A DNA stretch of 64,000 bases from BJGV01 sp964194745 (lineage in GTDB: Bacteria > Pseudomonadota > Gammaproteobacteria > Burkholderiales > Nitrosomonadaceae): assembly GCA_965248035.1 (NCBI GenBank), contig OZ252054.1, forward strand, positions 124,001 to 188,000, read 5' to 3'. The notes below the pieces were generated by a model, which saw only the letters and a list, made by a program, of their open reading frames with translations, had not been told where the DNA came from and did no database searches. The first letter of the stretch is position 1; each line of letters starts with the position of its first letter. The translations under genes and the position numbers were made by a program. Shown here one piece after another: positions 42,993 to 51,825 of the stretch.

Positions 42993-44474
42993 TTAAAATG
43001 CTATTTGACTTCGGAACATAAAGGTATTCAGACCATCTGGCTTCCCGCCTTTCCTAGTAGTTAATGGGGAGTTTTTGATATCTAGTATCCTGTCATAACC
43101 AAACATGAAGCGAACGTTACTGTTTGCGTACCAGTTCAGAGCGACGGTAAAGTTTTTCATCGTACCTCCTTTAATGGTGCCATCGTTCAGGTCAACTCCA
43201 GCAACACGTGCTGCTAACTCCCATGCGCCCAGCCCACCATTGGCAAAGCTAAATTCTCGAGCGGGCTCCAATCGTTTAAATTTCCCTTTTGTATACTTGC
43301 GTGATTCACCGGTTAACGTCCAGGAGGCTTCCCCATACCAGCCATGAAAGCCAAGAGATTTCATTCCCATTTTCCGATCTATCCAGGAGTGAGTATATTC
43401 ACCCCCCACGCTGAAAGGCCCATATACACCATTAGCTTCTAGACCTAACATCTTGATGTTATTAATACTAGTGATAACTCCCGAATTAATCGGGAATAGA
43501 TCAGACATATTCGTGGTTTCATAGCTATAGCTCACGCCGCTAGTGCTCCCACTTATCTGACCAGCGTCGCTGGATTCACGGAAATTCCCTGCAATACCTA
43601 AATGGACAAGTTTGGTTTCTTCAGCAATGGGTGTATAGGTGGCACGACCACTAACTCCCCAACCTTCATCCATACTGGTTTTATTAGGCGTGATCGACTC
43701 ACCATACACACCAGCTTGTCCAGTCCATTTTTTTCCATGACTTGCTAAGTTAACGCCAATTGCACGATCAACTACTGGTTCGTTAAGAACATTCATTAGA
43801 GATCTTTCAATGAACATCAAATCATTTGAGCTTTCTTGTAACTCACGACTAAAAGCCTGTTTTTGTTGGCCGACAGTGGCATTTATAAAATTCAGACCAC
43901 TATAATTAAGCTTCATGTCTTTCACCGTGACGTTGTTGTCGGCAAAGTCAATCTCGCTTATAAAATTCCAATCTTTAAAGAAAGTACCAGAAAAAGCTAG
44001 ACGTCCTCGACGAATCTCTGCGCCGTTATTGGCTTCAACAGGGGTGGTGCCACCTTGTATAAATTTGTCATTACCACTGACTGACGCATCTGCTTGGATA
44101 CGTCCACCGAACTTGAATTTATAATTTTCGTCGGTTGTCTTAAATTGCAGGCCTTTTTTATCCAGTGTAACTTTAATATTTTCGGTTTTCTTGATACGTT
44201 CCTCAAGAGAATCCACTTTGCTGACAAGTCGCGCATTCTCCGCTTTGGTTTGTAATTCTGTGCTCTTATTGCGAGGAGGCAAAACTGGAGTTGCCGTTTT
44301 CGTTGGAGCATCCTCGACTCTTTCAAAAGAGCCTAAGAGTTCCCGATCCGGACCGGGTTCTGAATATATTTGCTTAGTTTTGGTATTGACATAAAGATCA
44401 ATAGCAAAAGCTCCAGATGAGATACTCGTTCCTAAGACAATAGCAACAACAAATTTAAGTTTGGAAAGTTTCAT
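42993..44474 (-). CDS. Phosphate-selective porin (OprP/OprO type)
   Basis: A 493-residue outer-membrane beta-barrel with a signal peptide (to about residue 24), a coiled-coil segment (KAENARLVSKVDSLEERIK, about 75-95) and a barrel beginning KFGGRIQADASV. The C-terminus ends in Phe (FRSQIAF), the usual barrel-insertion signal. FKDWNFISEIDFADNNVTVK and the OprP-type blocks support phosphate/pyrophosphate selectivity. GGAG lies 6 nt before the ATG. Upstream 44533-44587 holds tandem Pho-box-like repeats. Confidence 0.88.
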   Translation of the reverse strand: MKLSKLKFVVAIVLGTSISSGAFAIDLYVNTKTKQIYSEPGPDRELLGSFERVEDAPTKTATPVLPPRNKSTELQTKAENARLVSKVDSLEERIKKTENIKVTLDKKGLQFKTTDENYKFKFGGRIQADASVSGNDKFIQGGTTPVEANNGAEIRRGRLAFSGTFFKDWNFISEIDFADNNVTVKDMKLNYSGLNFINATVGQQKQAFSRELQESSNDLMFIERSLMNVLNEPVVDRAIGVNLASHGKKWTGQAGVYGESITPNKTSMDEGWGVSGRATYTPIAEETKLVHLGIAGNFRESSDAGQISGSTSGVSYSYETTNMSDLFPINSGVITSINNIKMLGLEANGVYGPFSVGGEYTHSWIDRKMGMKSLGFHGWYGEASWTLTGESRKYTKGKFKRLEPAREFSFANGGLGAWELAARVAGVDLNDGTIKGGTMKNFTVALNWYANSNVRFMFGYDRILDIKNSPLTTRKGGKPDGLNTFMFRSQIAF

Positions 44475-44532
44475 GTCCTACTCCCAGCTGTTGTTAAGAA
44501 ACTGGAAGTAAGAATAGAAAAAAAGAATGACG

Positions 44533-44587
44533 AGCTTATTACGTTTTTGTAATAGTTCTGTTACGTTTATATAACAGTTTTATTACG
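44533..44587 (-). promoter_or_regulatory. Tandem Pho-box-like array upstream of the porin
   Basis: On the minus strand, 11-bp units follow each other: CGTAATAAAAC, TGTTATATAAA, CGTAACAGAAC, TATTACAAAAA, CGTAATAAGCT. The 22-bp period (two 11-bp halves) and the TGTTATATAAA unit fit the PhoB box design (TGTCATAAATC-like halves). Located 60-115 bp upstream of the porin start. Confidence 0.6.
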
Positions 44588-44864
44588 ATCATTTGGATAT
44601 GTGTAGCGCTTGTTGATTAAGATAAGTGAACTCTTCCCAGGCAGCTTTGATGTGGGCTGAGTATTTTTATATTCAACTTAACCAGAATTTATGCTGGAGG
44701 GGAGGATAAAGAGGCTTTCTTGCCGCATGTTTAATAGCCAATTAGGATTTTAAGCATACGTCAGCAACCCAGATTCCATCTATCACAGACCCGTTAACTA
44801 TGACTTAACTTTGTAAACTAGTATAGACCACTTACTAATCTAGACTAGTCCCGTATTGTATTTT
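44588..44864. other. Non-coding region between porin and CDGSH gene
   Basis: No ORF or RNA seen; several AT-rich stretches. Nothing else supported. Confidence 0.4.
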
Positions 44865-45107
44865 TTAGGAATTTACTGCTAATTTTTTATGGCTGCCGTC
44901 ACAATAAGGGCGATTAGATGATTCCTGACATCCACACGCATAAATAGTTTTATCTTCTTCGAACTTCACCACATAAGGTGTTTTGTCTGTTATTACATGA
45001 GAGCCATCGCAGTAAGGCCCGTTCTTTGATAGCCCACAAGCACAAAACGCTTTTGTGTCGCCTACTTTTACATCAATTGCAAATGGTTCTTTTTGCCATC
45101 TAGTCAT
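44865..45107 (-). CDS. CDGSH-type iron-sulfur protein
   Basis: An 80-residue protein with two CDGSH [2Fe-2S] binding motifs: CACGLSKNGPYCDGSHV near residue 20 and CGCQESSNRPYCDGSHK near 58, each with the C-x-C-x-n-C-x-x-H ligand set. Such double-motif proteins (MitoNEET-like) are electron or cluster carriers of unknown partner in bacteria. AAGGA lies 7 nt before the ATG. It precedes a decayed c-di-GMP gene on the same strand. Confidence 0.9.
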   Translation of the reverse strand: MTRWQKEPFAIDVKVGDTKAFCACGLSKNGPYCDGSHVITDKTPYVVKFEEDKTIYACGCQESSNRPYCDGSHKKLAVNS

Positions 45108-45143
45108 GGTCTTTTCCTTACGATTGGCTGGTTAATTAAGATG

Positions 45144-46127
45144 TCAATACGGATTTTCAATCAAATCATGTGCATAGCACCCTCGTTTTTGTGCGGATTC
45201 GATAAAATCCTTTGGCGTTAACGGAGAACTGAAATAGTAGCCCTGAATAGCGTCGCACTCCCACTTACGTAAAAGTTCAAGTTGGCCAGCTGTTTCTACT
45301 CCTTCTGCAACCACCATTTTACCTAATATATGCGAAAGCGAAATAATTGCGTGAGCAATAAGGCGTGACCCATCATTTTTTTCCAGCTCGTCAACAAATG
45401 ATTTGTCAATTTTTAGTATATCCACCGGTAATTGTTTCAGATAAGACATGGATGAATATCCGGTACCAAAATCATCAATCGCAATCAGAATACCCATTTG
45501 ACGCAACTGATCTAGTATGTTTACGGCATACGAATTTTTATCGATAAAAAGGCTTTCGGTTACTTCAAGCTCCAGCGCACTAGCTGGAACTGCTGTCGAA
45601 TTGAGTATTTCTTTGATGATCTAAACAAATTCATTATTACGAAACTGCAGACCTGAAACATTGACAGCTATTCTAGGTAGGGAAAGATTTGCTTTCTTCC
45701 ACGCCGCATATTGCATGCAGGCATCATATATCGCTTTTTTTCCAATTTCCTCAATCAACCCAATTTCCTCGGCTAAAGGAATAAACACAGCAGGTGAAAC
45801 AAGGCCTTTGACTGGATGATTCCAGCGTATAAGTGCTTCCGCTCCGCATATTTTTCCGGTACGTAAATCTAATTGCGGTTGATAATGTAAAAATAATTGA
45901 TCGTGCGATACAGCCTGGCGCAACTCTCTCTCTAAAGTTGTGCGCGCAACCGCCTCGCTATTCATTTGTTCCTCAAAATAGACGAAGCGATTTCGTCCTT
46001 CATCCTTTGCTCGATATATGGCCGTATCAGCCTTTTTCAACAAATCTTCAGAATCGTTTCCATCAGTCGGATAAATGGTGATGCCGATACTGGCACTGAT
46101 TTAGCTGGGTTGTTCCTCAATAAAAAA
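45144..46127 (-). pseudogene. GGDEF-EAL protein, nonsense codons and truncation by element A copy 2
   Basis: Reading from the element A junction, the end of a GGDEF domain appears as ISASIGITIYPTDGND with an in-frame TAA just before it. ADTAIYRAKDEGRN, an EAL domain start (LHYQPQLDLRTGK, GAEALIRWNHPV) and a TAG at 45621-45623 follow. The same frame then runs IIKEILNSTAVPASALELEV, DDFGTGYSSMSYLKQLPVDI, VVAEGVET and IQGYYFSSPL to a stop at 45144. The N-terminal part of the gene is missing beyond 46127. It is a different gene from the one cut at 21604, since both retain an EAL beginning. Confidence 0.88.
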
Positions 46128-46193
46128 GGGAACTATATACTTTACACCGGAAAATATTGTGGTATAATTCTCTTATCATGAGAGGAGGATGCC

Positions 46194-47088
46194 ATGCCTT
46201 ATAAGATCAATACTGCAATCAGTGTCTACCAGTTGATGGAAATGTTTCCTGACGAGGAAACCGCACGACAGTACCTTGAGGATCGTCGCTGGAAATATGG
46301 TGTGTCTTGCCCGACATGTCAAAGCCTATCGGTCTATACAAGATCGGGAAAACGAAAAGGGATGTATGACTGTCGAGGATGCGGCAAGCATTTTAGTGTT
46401 CGGACCGGTTCCATTTTTGAAAAATCACACATTCGACTTCACAAATGGCTCTATGCCATTTACACCGTCATGACTTCTCGAAAGAGCATTAGCGCTATGC
46501 AATTAAGCAAAGAAATTGGGGTCACGTATAAGTCCGCCTGGTTTGCGTTGCATCGGATTCGAGAGGCTTGCCGTGGCGATCTTACCCGTCTCTCAGGAAT
46601 CGTAGAAATCGACGAAACGTATGTGGGCGGGAAAGAACGGAACAAGCACTGGAAGAAAGGGGATAAACCGAAAGCCGGGACAGTTGGCAAACAACCCGTC
46701 CTCGGCATGAGGGAGCGTGGTGGCAAGACCGTGGCCCTGCCAGTGCCTGCGACGGATCGGCTTACGCTGTGGACGGAGATTCAAGAGGCGATAGAAATAG
46801 GCAGCACGCTCTATACGGATGACCATGCCGCCTATCGAGGCATTGAGCGTAAAGGCTATCAGCACCAAGCCGTAAACCATTGGCATTGAGAGCGTTTGGG
46901 CGGTCTTAAAACGTGGACTGAACGGCACATTCCATCAAGTATCCGTCAAGCATTTATCGCGTTATATTCATGAATTTTCGTTCAGGCTCAATGAAGGACG
47001 TTGTGGCCGGGAGACCATGCACCGCATTGAAAGCGTCTGTGATGCGGCCATTGGCAAACGCTTAACGTATCAGGGGCTTGTCCAATGA
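46194..47088 (+). pseudogene. IS1595/ISXO2-like transposase, frameshifted (copy 2)
   Basis: Identical lesion to copy 1: the product stops after HQAVNHWH at 46889, whereas the catalytic-glutamate block (GIESVWAVLK) lies downstream in another frame. The zinc ribbon and both catalytic Asp motifs are intact. Its remaining frame ends TGA at 47088, overlapping the methylase ATG. Both copies carrying the same defect implies a single origin of the lesion, followed by movement or duplication of the defective unit. Confidence 0.85.
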
Positions 47089-47951
47089 GCGCCGTAGGGA
47101 CCGGCCTCTTGGATTCGGCTGTGGATGTGCTTTTTGCTCACTCCCCACTCGTTCACCGCTTGATCCAGGGAGACGCCACACTCCGTGCTTCGATCACGAG
47201 AGAAAGCGTGGATTTAATTGTGACCTCTCCCCCCTATAACGTTGGCAAAGCATATTCTGGTGCCCAACAAGATGATTCATTGCCCTACGACGCCTATTTG
47301 AACTTTTCTAAACAGTGGCTGACGAATTGTTTTCATTGGACGAAATCGACCGGTCGCTTATGCGTCAATGTCTCGCTGGATAAAAACAAGAATGGCAAGC
47401 AACCGCTTTCAGCAGACATCACGCGATTAGCAATGGAGGCCGGGTGGTGCTATCATGCGACTATTCTGTGGAATGAAGGCAATATATCCCGTCGCACGGC
47501 ATGGGGGAGTTGGAAGTCAGCCAGCGCCCCTCATGTCATTGCCCCTGTGGAAACCATTATTGTGCTCTATAAAGATACGTGGAAACGTGAGCGCCCTGGA
47601 AACAACGATATTAGCGCCGAGGAATTTAAGGAATGGTCGTTGGGGTCATGGTCATTCAATGGAGAGAGCAGGAAACGGATTGGTCATGAGGCCCCATTTC
47701 CAAGAGAACTGCCGAAACGCTGCATCAAGATATTCTCGTTTATCGGGGACACGGTGTTTGATCCGTTTGTCGGATCGGGCACTACTATGATAGAAGCGAT
47801 TCGACATGGTCGGCAAGCCATTGGTCTTGAGAAAGAGCCCAAATATTGTGAGCTGACCAGAGATCGGATTTTCAAGGAATGCAATCTCTCATTGAGGAAA
47901 TCCTTACCGATAAGGCAGGGAAAATCTACTGCACCGTGTTGGAGCAGTTAA
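47085..47951 (+). CDS. DNA methyltransferase (beta-type order), element A copy 2
   Basis: 288 residues, TSPPYNVGK near residue 48 and DPFVGSGTTMIEAIRHG near 240. This is the undamaged version of the methylase, with the normal spacing after FxGSGTT. Its ATG overlaps the transposase stop (ATGA). Target base cannot be told; TSPPY suggests N4-cytosine. It may act as an orphan modification enzyme because the third gene of the element is broken. Confidence 0.88.
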   Translation: MSAVGTGLLDSAVDVLFAHSPLVHRLIQGDATLRASITRESVDLIVTSPPYNVGKAYSGAQQDDSLPYDAYLNFSKQWLTNCFHWTKSTGRLCVNVSLDKNKNGKQPLSADITRLAMEAGWCYHATILWNEGNISRRTAWGSWKSASAPHVIAPVETIIVLYKDTWKRERPGNNDISAEEFKEWSLGSWSFNGESRKRIGHEAPFPRELPKRCIKIFSFIGDTVFDPFVGSGTTMIEAIRHGRQAIGLEKEPKYCELTRDRIFKECNLSLRKSLPIRQGKSTAPCWSS

Positions 47952-48124
47952 TCTATCAACGGCCCTCTCAAGATTGAGTCCGGGGAGGTGACTGGTCTCA
48001 CAGCCTGCCTCCTCACCAATACCGATGCCTATGACAACCTGCTTTCCACGCTGAAACAGCGAACATTTGAGTTAGCCAAACAGATTACCCCGTTACATGG
48101 CAGTCCGGTAACAACTACATAAAT
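47879..48124 (+). pseudogene. Third-gene remnant of element A
   Basis: An ATG at 47879 inside the methylase end opens MQSLIEEILTDKAGKIYCTV and LEQLI, ending at 47977. Directly after, in another frame, INGPLKIESGEVTGLTACLL and NTDAYDNLLSTLKQRTFELA run up to a TAA in the terminal repeat. Joined as LEQLINGPLKIES it reads as one protein of about 80 residues with a 4-nt insertion, or as a larger nuclease gene with a central deletion. Same in copy 1 (about 21608-21853). Its position mirrors the nucleases of elements B and C. Confidence 0.5.
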
Positions 48125-48127
48125 CCC

Positions 48128-48354
48128 TCATTTGTGCTCTATCAAATATCAACAAATAATGCCAAGATCAAAAAATAATCTTTTTGAATTAAGCTGGTTT
48201 ATGGTACAGAATAGGTAATATTATTGTTAGTTAAATAACACTATGTGATTTTTATTAACTCGTATTGTTATTAGCTAAGAGCTAGTGCAGCAGGTGAGTA
48301 TAAGATAAACTGCATGACATAGAGATAGTCACGCATTATTCAGTTATTTCAAGA
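48128..48354. other. Junction between element A copy 2 and tmk
   Basis: 227 bp, AT-rich, no gene or structure recognised; it contains the tmk promoter region. The missing parts of the genes cut by element A are not here. Confidence 0.4.
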
Positions 48355-48984
48355 ATGACTCAAGGTAAATTCATTACCCTCGAAGGCATTGACGGCGCAG
48401 GCAAAAGTACACATCTTTCTTGGCTAGAAGATTTTTTGCGTAGCATAGGGAAAAATGTCGTAGTAACGCATGAACCAGGTGGTACGCCATTAGGTGAGAA
48501 GTTACGCGCACTAGTGCTTGATAGCAGTATAACGATGCATCCAGAAACTGAGGCACTACTTATGTTTGCAGCACGACGAGAACATTTAGACAAGCTAATA
48601 TTGCCAGCTTTAGATCGGGGCGATTGGGTTATTTCAGATCGATTTACTGATGCAAGTTTTGCTTATCAAGGAGGGGGAAGGAGATTATTTTCAAACAAAC
48701 TCGATGATCTGGAACGTTGGGTGCAAGGGACATTTCAACCTGATCTTACGTTTTATTTCGATGTAACGAGCGAATTGGGGAGAAAGCGACTGAGTGGACG
48801 GACAGATGTGATTAAGTCGAACGATCGATTTGAAAAAGAAAAGGATGATTTTTTTGACCGAGTCCGTAGCGCTTATCTTGAAAGGGCACATAAATTTTCT
48901 CATCGGATCCAGATAATAGATTCAAGCCAGCCACTGGAAACAGTTAAACTATCACTTAAGAATATTATTTCATCTATTTGTTAA
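48355..48984 (+). CDS. tmk: Thymidylate kinase
   Basis: Phosphorylates dTMP to dTDP. 209 residues with the P-loop FITLEGIDGAGKSTH at the start, the VVVTHEPGGTPLGEKLR substrate loop and the DRFTDASFAYQGGGR lid motif near residue 94. The ATG at 48355 is preceded by only a weak ribosome site. Its stop overlaps the holB start by 1 nt (TAATG), the common tmk-holB coupling. Confidence 0.97.
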   Translation: MTQGKFITLEGIDGAGKSTHLSWLEDFLRSIGKNVVVTHEPGGTPLGEKLRALVLDSSITMHPETEALLMFAARREHLDKLILPALDRGDWVISDRFTDASFAYQGGGRRLFSNKLDDLERWVQGTFQPDLTFYFDVTSELGRKRLSGRTDVIKSNDRFEKEKDDFFDRVRSAYLERAHKFSHRIQIIDSSQPLETVKLSLKNIISSIC

Positions 48985-50057
48985 TGAAAAATATATATCC
49001 ATGGCAGAATGAGGTTTGGCAAATATTGGCTCAAGACCAAGCTTCTAGAGGTCATGCTTTGCTTCTGAGGGGGAGGAAGGGCATTGGTAAACTTGGATTC
49101 GCTCAATATCTGACTAAATTTTTACTGTGTGAAAAACCGTCTTCAGAAAGGGAAGCTTGTGAAAATTGCTCGAGTTGTAGATGGTTTGAACAGGGAGGGC
49201 ATCCAGATTTTCGTTTAGTTGAACCGGAAACACTGTCTGAATTATCTGATGAAATTAATACGAAGGTACGCTCCGATACCGAGGCTAACACTGAAGTCAG
49301 ACCCAGTAATACGAAATCAAGGAAGAAACCTAGTAAGCAAATTAGCGTTGTGCAAATTCGTGCTCTTACTGATTTAATTAATATGTCGAGCCATCGTGGT
49401 GGCTATAAGATTATTCTAATTCATCCTGTAGAGGCTATGAATGTTGCGGCGGCAAATGCCTTACTAAAGAACCTAGAAGAACCGCCTCCTCAAACATTGT
49501 TTATCCTGGTGACGCATCGCCCGCACCATTTGTTACCGACAATACGGAGCCGTTGTAGGCAAATCGCCATGCCTACGCCCGATTTCACTCAGGCTATAGA
49601 CTGGCTTGACCAGCAGGGAATCAAAGATCCCAAAGCCAGTTTGGCTTTGGCTGCTGTTGGCTATGCACCTCTGGCGGCACTAGAATACAACGATGACGAA
49701 TATTTTTTACAACATGAGTCTTTCATCAAGCATATCAGTACATTAAAAAGCTTTAATCCTATTTTTCTAGCTGAGGAAATGCAAAAATCTGATCTGCCAA
49801 CTGTAGTAAATTGGTTACAAAAATGGTGTTATGACTTGATTAGTTATCGCATAACAGGAAGGATTCGTTATCATTTGGCTATGCAGGCTACCATAAATGC
49901 ATTAGTACCAAAGATTGATCCTCGTCAACTTGCACGTTATTTACGTAGCTTAATTGATATGCAGCGACTTTCACATCATCCCCTTAATCCCAGACTATTT
50001 TTGGAAGAAATTCTGATTTCATATGCAATGTTGATGGCTCCAGCTCGGAGTAACTAA
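48984..50057 (+). CDS. holB: DNA polymerase III subunit delta'
   Basis: The clamp-loader delta' subunit, 357 residues from ATG 48984. It has a degenerate P-loop HALLLRGRKGIGKLG near residue 28, a four-cysteine zinc site (ENCSSC region) and the SRC-type TIRSRCRQI segment with the conserved arginine near 190. An insertion rich in charged residues (about 85-118) lies before VVQIRALTDLIN. Overlaps tmk; tatD follows 60 nt downstream. Confidence 0.95.
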   Translation: MKNIYPWQNEVWQILAQDQASRGHALLLRGRKGIGKLGFAQYLTKFLLCEKPSSEREACENCSSCRWFEQGGHPDFRLVEPETLSELSDEINTKVRSDTEANTEVRPSNTKSRKKPSKQISVVQIRALTDLINMSSHRGGYKIILIHPVEAMNVAAANALLKNLEEPPPQTLFILVTHRPHHLLPTIRSRCRQIAMPTPDFTQAIDWLDQQGIKDPKASLALAAVGYAPLAALEYNDDEYFLQHESFIKHISTLKSFNPIFLAEEMQKSDLPTVVNWLQKWCYDLISYRITGRIRYHLAMQATINALVPKIDPRQLARYLRSLIDMQRLSHHPLNPRLFLEEILISYAMLMAPARSN

Positions 50058-50116
50058 GTTGGTTACAGTTCGCACTCAGCTACATGGGGCTACTCAATAC
50101 TCTGTCGTATTCAACT

Positions 50117-50881
50117 ATGCTTATTGACTCACACTGTCATCTTGACTTTCCTGATCTTGCAAGCAATCTTGATAAGATTCTGGAGAATATGCATGAAAAT
50201 AAGGTCAGCCATGCTCTGTGCGTGAGCGTTAATTTGGAAGATTTTCCAAGGGTGCTTTTACTTGCGGAGAACTATCCCAATCTTTATGCCTCAGTTGGCG
50301 TTCATCCTGACTACGAAAACCTAACCGAACCACAGGCGATGGAATTGGTATCTTTGGCCCAACATCCTAGAATCATTGCCATAGGGGAGACCGGGCTGGA
50401 CTATTTTCGACTTAAAGGGAATCTAGAGTGGCAGCGAGAGCGCTTCCGCCAACATATACGCGCTGCGCGTCAATGTGGGAAGCCACTCATCATCCATACT
50501 CGAGAAGCTGCTTCTGATACGCTACGTATTATGGCGGAAGAGGGTGCAGATCAAGTTGGAGGAGTGATGCACTGTTTTACCGAAAGCTGGGAAGTAGCAC
50601 AGCAGGCGATGGAAATGAATTTCTATATTTCCTTTTCTGGTATTGTAACATTTAAGAATGCTATTGCTCTTAAGGAAACAGCTAAAAGAGTCCAGCTAGA
50701 AAGAATGTTGGTAGAAACTGATTCTCCATATCTGGCTCCCGTACCTTATCGTGGCAAGACCAACCAACCCGCATTTGTGCGACATGTTGCTGAAGAGATA
50801 GCCACGTTGCGTGGTATTACCTTAAATGAAGTGGCTGAAATGACAACCCATAATTTTTTCAATTTGTTTAAGGACGCCTAA
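50117..50881 (+). CDS. tatD: TatD-family metal-dependent hydrolase
   Basis: A 254-residue TIM-barrel hydrolase with MLIDSHCHLDFPDL (first metal-binding HxH), GETGLDYF, PLIIHTREAASDTL, GVMHCFTESWE and ETDSPYLAPVP. ATG 50117 is chosen because the family starts with this block; an ATG at 50084 adds 11 residues and neither has a good ribosome site. Such enzymes act as 3'-5' exonucleases or deacylases. Next gene starts 1 nt after its stop. Confidence 0.93.
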   Translation: MLIDSHCHLDFPDLASNLDKILENMHENKVSHALCVSVNLEDFPRVLLLAENYPNLYASVGVHPDYENLTEPQAMELVSLAQHPRIIAIGETGLDYFRLKGNLEWQRERFRQHIRAARQCGKPLIIHTREAASDTLRIMAEEGADQVGGVMHCFTESWEVAQQAMEMNFYISFSGIVTFKNAIALKETAKRVQLERMLVETDSPYLAPVPYRGKTNQPAFVRHVAEEIATLRGITLNEVAEMTTHNFFNLFKDA

Positions 50882-51466
50882 ATGACCAATACACATACTA
50901 AATCCTACTCCGAACAAGAATTTGCCAAGCATTTTCCCAATGAAGATGCAGATATTAAAAAAATGCTTGGTCTAGGCTATGTTCCAAAACTGTTTCGAAC
51001 CGTTGTGGCCCTTAGTCCATCACTGGCTGCGACATCATGGCAGATGGTCAGGGGTATTCTATGTACTGGAAATTTACCTCGGACTCTTAAAGAAATGATT
51101 TTCATTGCAGTTGCTAACACACGTGATTGCCAATACTGTTCAATTGCACATCAGGATATGGCATTAAAGTATGGCTTGGAATATGGAGTAAACCTTCAGG
51201 TAATACGAGATCTGGATCAGATTCAACCACCTTCAACCAGAGAGATACTAAAGTTCTCGGTTCATCTTGCGCAAGGTAAAGGAAACTACAGTGAAGGGAC
51301 TGACCATATGTTAAAAAATGGTGTAAGACCAGATGACATTCCAGAAATTATCGCCATGATTTCATGCGCGAACTATATGGTTACATTGGCTGATGGTCTG
51401 ATGGTAGTTCCCGACGAGCACTTTTTCGAACTAATTGAAGAAGCAAAGAAAAGCGTTGCAGCTTAG
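50882..51466 (+). CDS. AhpD-like peroxidase-related protein (carboxymuconolactone decarboxylase family)
   Basis: A 194-residue all-alpha protein with the AhpD-type redox site: RDCQYCSIAHQDMAL carries the C-x-x-C pair and the downstream histidine. The MVRGILCTGNLPRTLKEMIF helix precedes it. Members act as alkylhydroperoxidases or thiol-dependent reductases, mainly of unknown substrate. It is directly adjacent to tatD (TAAATG), so translationally linked. A third cysteine in SCANYM is seen. Intact. Confidence 0.8.
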   Translation: MTNTHTKSYSEQEFAKHFPNEDADIKKMLGLGYVPKLFRTVVALSPSLAATSWQMVRGILCTGNLPRTLKEMIFIAVANTRDCQYCSIAHQDMALKYGLEYGVNLQVIRDLDQIQPPSTREILKFSVHLAQGKGNYSEGTDHMLKNGVRPDDIPEIIAMISCANYMVTLADGLMVVPDEHFFELIEEAKKSVAA

Positions 51467-51580
51467 CTAAACCTGCCCAGATTTCAGAAAGGGACCAAGT
51501 ATATAAAAGAGTAGATTTATTTGGGAATTATATACAATAGTGCCGAAACCCGGATAAGTGATTGATTCTGATGTGAATCT

Positions 51581-51754
51581 CTATTTTAAATTTTTCCGTT
51601 CGTGCCTAACTTCTACAGTCTTGGCCATTGCGCTAACCGCTTCTTCAAATGTGGCTTTTACCCGAACATCCGCTTCTAATTCTGCTTTGCTCGGCTGATA
51701 CGTATAATGCTTGAGGGTAACGACTGGTCGTTTGTTTTTGGCAGTTGGTTTCAT
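51581..51754 (-). CDS. 57-residue ORF at the left end of element C
   Basis: MKPTAKNKRPVVTLKHYTYQ opens a 57-codon frame with AGGA 6 nt upstream of the ATG at 51754. The rest reads PSKAELEADVRVKATFEEAV and ends KNLK. Basic, helical, no membrane segment. Similar short proteins beginning (K)RPVV-L-x-YxYxPSKAELE occur in mobile regions as I recall, without known function. Too short for the usual ORF cut-off. Confidence 0.55.
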   Translation of the reverse strand: MKPTAKNKRPVVTLKHYTYQPSKAELEADVRVKATFEEAVSAMAKTVEVRHERKNLK

Positions 51755-51825
51755 TTACTTCCTCGGTGGTAGTGTGTTTTCCATAATGGCGCGACAGTGC
51801 CCCACAATGTCCGCTGATTGTGTCA

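Larger units (their letters stand above)
46128..48127 (+). mobile_element. IS1595-family element A, copy 2 (defective, carries DNA methyltransferase)
   Basis: A 2000-bp unit, the inverted near-identical partner of 21605-23616. It starts GGGAACTATATACTTTACAC and ends at the rc of GGGATTTATGTAGTTGTTAC. Flanking 8-mers (ATAAAAAA and TCATTTGT) differ, and they also do not match copy 1 flanks in any exchange, so no target duplication remains. It contains the same truncated transposase, a methylase lacking the 12-bp duplication, and the third-gene remnant. Confidence 0.85.

Noticed and set aside
43997..44326. 109-codon minus-strand ORF inside the porin gene
   Set aside because: Same strand but shifted frame within the N-terminal part of an intact porin; no independent evidence.
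51491..51510. Possible extra transposon end (GGGACCAAGTATATAA) beside element C
   Set aside because: It shares only CAAGTATATAA with the right end of element B and has no partner; too little to call a remnant.
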